Of a stretch of DNA of 39,267 bases, positions 35,557-39,267 are shown piece after piece (position 1 is the first letter of the stretch; every line of letters begins with the position of its first letter). The notes beneath the pieces are model-generated. The model did not search any database and was not told the DNA's origin. It saw nothing but the letters and a program-made list of their open reading frames with translations. Position numbers and translations under genes: made by a program. The stretch is from Ruminiclostridium sp. (GTDB lineage: Bacteria > Bacillota > Clostridia > Oscillospirales > Ruminococcaceae), in contig JAEEJW010000161.1 in assembly GCA_016282095.1 (NCBI GenBank), positions 1 through 39,267 of the forward strand, read 5' to 3'.

Positions 35557-36681
35557 CTATCTGTACCTTGAATCTATGCCGAGCAGCTCCTCAAGCGTCT
35601 TTCCTGTCTCTGTGACGCGCGGGGCAAGCTCCTCTCCGATGTAGCGGATATGCCACGGTTCGAAGTTATATCCGGTATATTCCTTTGCTTCAAAGGACGG
35701 GTAGCGCAGTATGAAGCCGTATTCATGGCAGTGCTCCCGGAGCCAGATGCCTTCCTTCGTGTCGGCGAACTCATACTGCAGCGAGTTGATGTCCGCCGCA
35801 AGCCCCAGCTGATGCTCGGAGTGCCCCGGCCGTGCCGATATGTTATCGGTCTCTTCCCGGCCGTATTGAACGAACCATGAATCGTAAACTTCTTTCTGGC
35901 GTTCAAAGGAGCGGAACAGCGAAACCGGCTCCAGCAGTATGCCGTCAGCCTTTGCGGCGGCTTTCAGCCTGTCCAGCGCTTCTTCCGCCACGGATTGCAG
36001 ACCGGGCTCGTAGTCCTCGGGAAGCGGATAGGTCTTGTTTGCTATGGGGATATTGTTCACCATAGGAATGAAGCCTATGACATCACCGGGTCTGATGCAG
36101 TGTACCTTCATAGAGGAAGAAATACCGTCGGCGGGGCAGTACGCGGTCACATAGCATACACCCACGTCCAGCGCAGTGAAGACGCCTTCCGGCGTGATGC
36201 TCCCGCAGCCGGAATCCACGCTCCATTCGAGCATCTGCTCCGGGCTTACGGTAGTATAAACGCAGTCGAAGCCGAAACTTTCCCCCACATAGACGAGATT
36301 TGCGCCCAGCACGGTGATATTACCGCTGCTTATGGGGTATTCGTACTCATAGCCCCCGCAGGCGTCGCGCTTCCGGGTATCCCGGATCAGCTCACCGGGA
36401 TCCTTTCCGGAAAATGTGACTGTCACCGGCTCGCGGACAGCTTCGGAGACTGTCACTTCTTCGGGAGGCTCTTCCGTTGTCTGTACGGAGAATGATGCCA
36501 TGACGGCCTTTGTCTCCGGAGCAGCGGTCTGTTCCTCCGCAACGGGCGTTACGGCAGCTTCCGGTATGTATATGGCTTCCGCACCGCAGGCGGAAAGAAG
36601 AACCAGCGCCGCGGCGGTGACGCAGAGGAGCTTCGCGCTCCCGGCGCGTGACCCGCCGCGGCGGACGGATAAGATGTTCAT
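35557..36681 (-). CDS. VanY-type D,D-carboxypeptidase lipoprotein
   Basis: 374 residues from the ATG at 36681 (a TTG at 36696 is the alternative; neither has a good ribosome-binding site). The signal peptide ends LVLLSACG (lipobox). After a Glu/Thr/Pro linker, residues about 110-200 resemble a bacterial Ig-like (BIG2) domain (VSPEQMLEWSVDSGCGSITP, GVFTALDVGVCYVTAY). The M15B peptidase domain has SLFRSFERQKEVYDSW, the zinc-binding SEHQLGLAADINS, and EPWHIRYIGEEL. It should remove D-Ala from peptidoglycan stem peptides at the cell surface. No vancomycin-resistance genes surround it, so housekeeping wall turnover is more likely. It starts 7 nt after the vWA gene's stop. Confidence 0.9.
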   Translation of the reverse strand: MNILSVRRGGSRAGSAKLLCVTAAALVLLSACGAEAIYIPEAAVTPVAEEQTAAPETKAVMASFSVQTTEEPPEEVTVSEAVREPVTVTFSGKDPGELIRDTRKRDACGGYEYEYPISSGNITVLGANLVYVGESFGFDCVYTTVSPEQMLEWSVDSGCGSITPEGVFTALDVGVCYVTAYCPADGISSSMKVHCIRPGDVIGFIPMVNNIPIANKTYPLPEDYEPGLQSVAEEALDRLKAAAKADGILLEPVSLFRSFERQKEVYDSWFVQYGREETDNISARPGHSEHQLGLAADINSLQYEFADTKEGIWLREHCHEYGFILRYPSFEAKEYTGYNFEPWHIRYIGEELAPRVTETGKTLEELLGIDSRYR

Positions 36682-36688
36682 ACTGTTA

Positions 36689-38962
36689 TCAGTCAAGTTC
36701 CGTGAGGAAGCAGGTGAGGGAAACGGGCTTGTTATCCCACCTGGCGGTATAGGAGAAGTCTGTCTGACCGCTGCGGCCTATACGGGGCGTGCGGTTCATA
36801 ACGACGGTGTTGGAGGACTCCTTGTTCACGTCGTATATCTTCATCCTGAACACATTGGGGTCGTCGAGGTCACGGCGGAGCGCGGTGAGCAGGACGTAGC
36901 GGCTGTAGCATTTTCCGTCGCTGTCAGACCAGAGCATCTTCGTGACTATCGGGTTGCCCTCTGCGAGTATGCTCTTGACTCTGCTGAGGTCATTCTCGCT
37001 GTTCACGCCGAATGAGGAACCTGTATCGCGCAGGGCATTGTAGCAGTTGATGGCGCGGATCATGGAGTAGTCGTTGGCGCTGTATTCGGTGCGCAGGGTG
37101 TTGGAATTGAAGTTCGGAACCAGCACCTCGGCTTCTTCCCAGCCTGTGCCGGGTTCGCTGTACGGTATGGTCAGCTTGAGCCAGCCCTTGTTCTGCGCGG
37201 CGGCGGCTTCGTCGCTCTTAATGCGCAGGGTCTTGCCGTCCGACGAGAAGTTCAGATAATTCTCGGGTTCGAGCCACGAGGTCTGCATGGTCTGGAGTAT
37301 GACTTTGCGCAGGGGCTCTTCGGTGGATATGGTGGTGCCTTCAAAGGTGTAGGACAGATCCTTGCCCTTTTCGTATGCGCCGGGTACCTTGCCGCGGAAC
37401 CAGTCTCTCGCCAGCATCACCATGCCGAAATCGAGGGTGGAGGATTCCTTGGTCTTGAAGTTGCCGAAGCTGAAGCCGTTGAAATCGGGATTGAATCCGG
37501 TATCGTAAAGCGTGTAGCTGTCGGGTGTGCCGTCATAGTCATCGTCCACGATGTCGTCGTCCATGGACGCGATCATGGTGGTATAGAGACCTTCCAGTAT
37601 GTCGGCCTGATCCAGCGGGTAATACTGACCGCCTGTGCTTGCGGCTATCTTCTGGAGCAGATCGCGGTCTATCTCGCTGCCGAGGCTTATGGTGTTGATC
37701 GTGACGTTCTTTGCCTTAGCGTGGGATACGATATCCGCGAGAGTATAGCCTGCGGTATCGGTGGAGATGCCGTCCGTCAGCAGGATTATGACATTTCTTT
37801 CGCTGAGCGTGGATTCACCGAAGCTCTCCAGACCCAGCATCAGCGCTCTTTCAACGCTGGTGCCGTCAAATCCGGGTCCCAGCGTGCGAATGGACTGTAT
37901 CGCATTCACAACGGTGGATTTGTCGGATTCAAAGCCGCAGAGCGTCTTGAATTCGTATGTGAACGAAGAGATCGCGAATTTTACGGAGCCGTCGATAGAA
38001 GTAACGAAATTCTGCGCGAAGGACAGTCTCTTGAAGTTTACGTCGTTCTCCTTCGAGGTGGACTGTATTGCCTTCGGGTACATGGAGCCGGAGTTGTCTA
38101 TCAGCAGGTGAATGTTCATCTGTCCGCTCTGGTATGCCTCGGCGGCCTTGTGAATGGTCTTCTTCGAGCCCAGCACATAAACGCCGTTCTCGTTCATATC
38201 GCAGCAGACGGAATCATTGTCGCTGAATTCCACGCCGTTGATCTCGGTGTATTTCTTTGAGTAGGGGTCGAACTTGAAAACGCAGAGGTCGGCAGCCGTT
38301 ATGCCCGCGATCTCGGCGGCTTTCGTGTCGAAATTGAAGCTCAGCCTGCCGGAATCGAAGTTCCCGTCGCAGTGTATCTCATAGGGAGCGGAGATAACAC
38401 CGGCGTTTGCGGCTATGGAGTTCAGCGAGAGCTTATCGACGGTGGCGCTGTATATATTCCCGTGACCGGTGAGGGTGACTCTGCCGTCCGGGAATTGTAT
38501 CTCGCGCAAGAAAGTTCTTTCGGAGTCCTTGGTCTTGCCGTCCGTGATGAGGGAGAGCGGATCCAGTGCCGCCAGCACCTCAGCGCCGTCCTTGATGCCG
38601 TCGCCGTCGGAGTCGGGGTTGGTGGGGTCTGTACCGGCTTCCTTTTCTCTGCTGTCCGTGAGGCCGTCGCTGTCGGTGTCGGCAGCAATGAGGCTGGTCT
38701 TCGCGGCAGCCTCGTCCGCATTCTTTACGCCGTCTCTGTCCTGATCGGCGTCGTCTTTCATTTCTTCGGCGGTATTGTATGTAGAGGGATAGAATTTGTT
38801 GAAGTTGTACCGGAGCGCGGCGGAGAGGTTGTCTTCATTGGCTTTGACCGCGAGATAACCGAGAATACCGATAGCCAGCACCGCTGCCGCGGCTATACCG
38901 ATTATCACGGGTTTTGCCTTTGAGCCGTCCGTGGCTCGTGCCGAATACTTCTTGTTTGCCAT
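36689..38962 (-). CDS. membrane-anchored vWA protein with Ca-binding TSP3 repeats
   Basis: 757 residues. A helix at about 18-40 (VIIGIAAAAVLAIGILGYLA) anchors it, with the rest outside. Residues 70-135 hold thrombospondin type 3-like calcium repeats (DADQDRDGVKNADE, DTDSDGLTDSRE, NPDSDGDGIKDG). A beta-rich stretch follows, then a von Willebrand A domain (about 285-475) with a complete metal site: LLIDNSGSM, FDGTSVERA and LLTDGIST. Another acidic stretch, DDDIVDDDYDGTPD, follows. The last 250 residues are not recognised. Likely a surface adhesion or wall-organising protein. It is co-transcribed with the VanY lipoprotein. Confidence 0.9.
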   Translation of the reverse strand: MANKKYSARATDGSKAKPVIIGIAAAAVLAIGILGYLAVKANEDNLSAALRYNFNKFYPSTYNTAEEMKDDADQDRDGVKNADEAAAKTSLIAADTDSDGLTDSREKEAGTDPTNPDSDGDGIKDGAEVLAALDPLSLITDGKTKDSERTFLREIQFPDGRVTLTGHGNIYSATVDKLSLNSIAANAGVISAPYEIHCDGNFDSGRLSFNFDTKAAEIAGITAADLCVFKFDPYSKKYTEINGVEFSDNDSVCCDMNENGVYVLGSKKTIHKAAEAYQSGQMNIHLLIDNSGSMYPKAIQSTSKENDVNFKRLSFAQNFVTSIDGSVKFAISSFTYEFKTLCGFESDKSTVVNAIQSIRTLGPGFDGTSVERALMLGLESFGESTLSERNVIILLTDGISTDTAGYTLADIVSHAKAKNVTINTISLGSEIDRDLLQKIAASTGGQYYPLDQADILEGLYTTMIASMDDDIVDDDYDGTPDSYTLYDTGFNPDFNGFSFGNFKTKESSTLDFGMVMLARDWFRGKVPGAYEKGKDLSYTFEGTTISTEEPLRKVILQTMQTSWLEPENYLNFSSDGKTLRIKSDEAAAAQNKGWLKLTIPYSEPGTGWEEAEVLVPNFNSNTLRTEYSANDYSMIRAINCYNALRDTGSSFGVNSENDLSRVKSILAEGNPIVTKMLWSDSDGKCYSRYVLLTALRRDLDDPNVFRMKIYDVNKESSNTVVMNRTPRIGRSGQTDFSYTARWDNKPVSLTCFLTELD

Positions 38963-39003
38963 TCGGTGGATTCATCCTTTCGGTGGGTATAGATTTACAT
39001 TAC

Positions 39004-39032
39004 ATTATAACATATTTATAATGCATCGTCAA
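39004..39032 (-). promoter_or_regulatory. promoter of the vWA-VanY unit
   Basis: Minus strand: TTGACG (39027-39032), 17 nt, TATAAT (39004-39009); leader of about 35 nt with GAAAGGATG before the ATG. Confidence 0.82.
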
Positions 39033-39136
39033 TTATTATTTCGCTCAGAACTGAATTTTCGTCATTTCTTATAATCAGGTTCGGCGTTTTTTACATAGAT
39101 GCGATTTCTCACAGACAGGCGGAAATCCCTGCCGGC

Positions 39137-39166
39137 AAAAAAACGGGGAGGCCGATACCTCCCCGT
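39137..39166 (-). terminator. terminator of the gene at the right edge
   Basis: Minus strand: ACGGGGAGG and CCTCCCCGT form a perfect 9-bp stem with a 6-nt loop, followed by seven T. It ends transcription of the partial gene at 39203. A second 9-bp inverted repeat, TCACAGACA (39109-39117) and TGTCTGTGA (39166-39174), encloses it. Confidence 0.88.
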
Positions 39167-39202
39167 GTCTGTGAAGCCTTTTCAGCGGTGCGTTCCTGCG
39201 CA

Positions 39203-39267
39203 TCACTGTGCCGGAGCCTTGTTCTTCTGCGCGGCTTTCTTTCTGCTGTGCCTTACCAGCGCGGAAA
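39203..39267 (-). CDS. 3' end of an unidentified gene
   Basis: On the minus strand an open frame enters from the right edge and ends at TGA (39203-39205). The visible 20 residues, SALVRHSRKKAAQKNKAPAQ, are strongly basic, as in a charged cytoplasmic tail. A good terminator follows 36 nt later, which supports a real gene end. Nothing more can be said about the product. Confidence 0.6.
   Translation of the reverse strand, partial: SALVRHSRKKAAQKNKAPAQ

Noticed and set aside
35557-36681. Vancomycin-resistance locus
   Set aside because: Only a VanY-type carboxypeptidase is present; no VanA/B ligase, VanH, VanX or two-component system.

Overview
The window looks like chromosome of an anaerobic, low-to-mid GC Firmicute, most likely a Ruminococcus-type member of the Oscillospiraceae. 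This is inferred from gene content, not from a marker gene: a secreted GH5 cellulase with a fibronectin III domain, a ferredoxin-linked 2-oxoacid oxidoreductase, GTP-type PEP carboxykinase, glycogen phosphorylase, QueH, GerW/YtfJ, Thr/Pro-rich lipoprotein linkers and strong SigA-like promoters. No rRNA, tRNA, CRISPR array, transposase or phage gene was seen.

Layout. 1-4975 (minus): 3' part of glycogen phosphorylase; a cytidylate-kinase-like protein plus HAD phosphatase pair; a histidine phosphatase, YcxB-like and QueH group. 5104-5907 (plus): an XRE regulator with its own promoter and terminator. 6186-11342 (minus): one transcription unit running zinc-ribbon membrane protein, P-loop NTPase, DUF6440 protein, 2-oxoacid:ferredoxin oxidoreductase (delta, alpha, beta, gamma) and a GT4 glycosyltransferase. 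11484-20946 (plus): polA-rimI, a chemotaxis transducer with a Lys/Pro-rich tail, rsmE, a small acidic membrane protein with a GH5 cellulase, and pckG. 21453-27181 (minus): degV, then a zinc-uptake operon (Fur-family regulator, Cys/His membrane peptide, znuA, znuC, znuB, two lipoproteins) with a Fur-box-like operator. 27405-35452 (minus): a nine-gene unit running M50 protease, scpA, scpB, DUF2953, gerW, D-Ala-D-Ala carboxypeptidase, rluB, a small GNAT-like protein and an EAL phosphodiesterase fused to a beta-helix-like domain. 35501-39032 (minus): a vWA/thrombospondin-3 surface protein with a VanY lipoprotein. The right edge holds the 3' end of one more gene.

The most unusual content lies between the genes. 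A modular repeat occurs four times (around 2950-3187, 5908-6186, 20949-21402 and 27184-27599). It always has the same orientation relative to the adjacent gene and always begins at, or overlaps, that gene's stop codon (queH, GT4, pckG, EAL). It combines 17-nt units spaced 25-30 nt apart, a conserved core with a palindromic stem, and in two copies a strong terminator followed by a conserved micro-ORF-like tail. A separate 15-nt stem-loop (6-bp stem, 3-nt loop) occurs five times with compensatory stem changes. I know of no name for either family. The second strong candidate for novelty is the EAL-beta-helix fusion.

Nearly all promoters I could place have a -35/-10 pair with exactly 17 nt spacing, which supports the transcription units above. 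Functions are assigned from motifs and family knowledge only; no database search was run.
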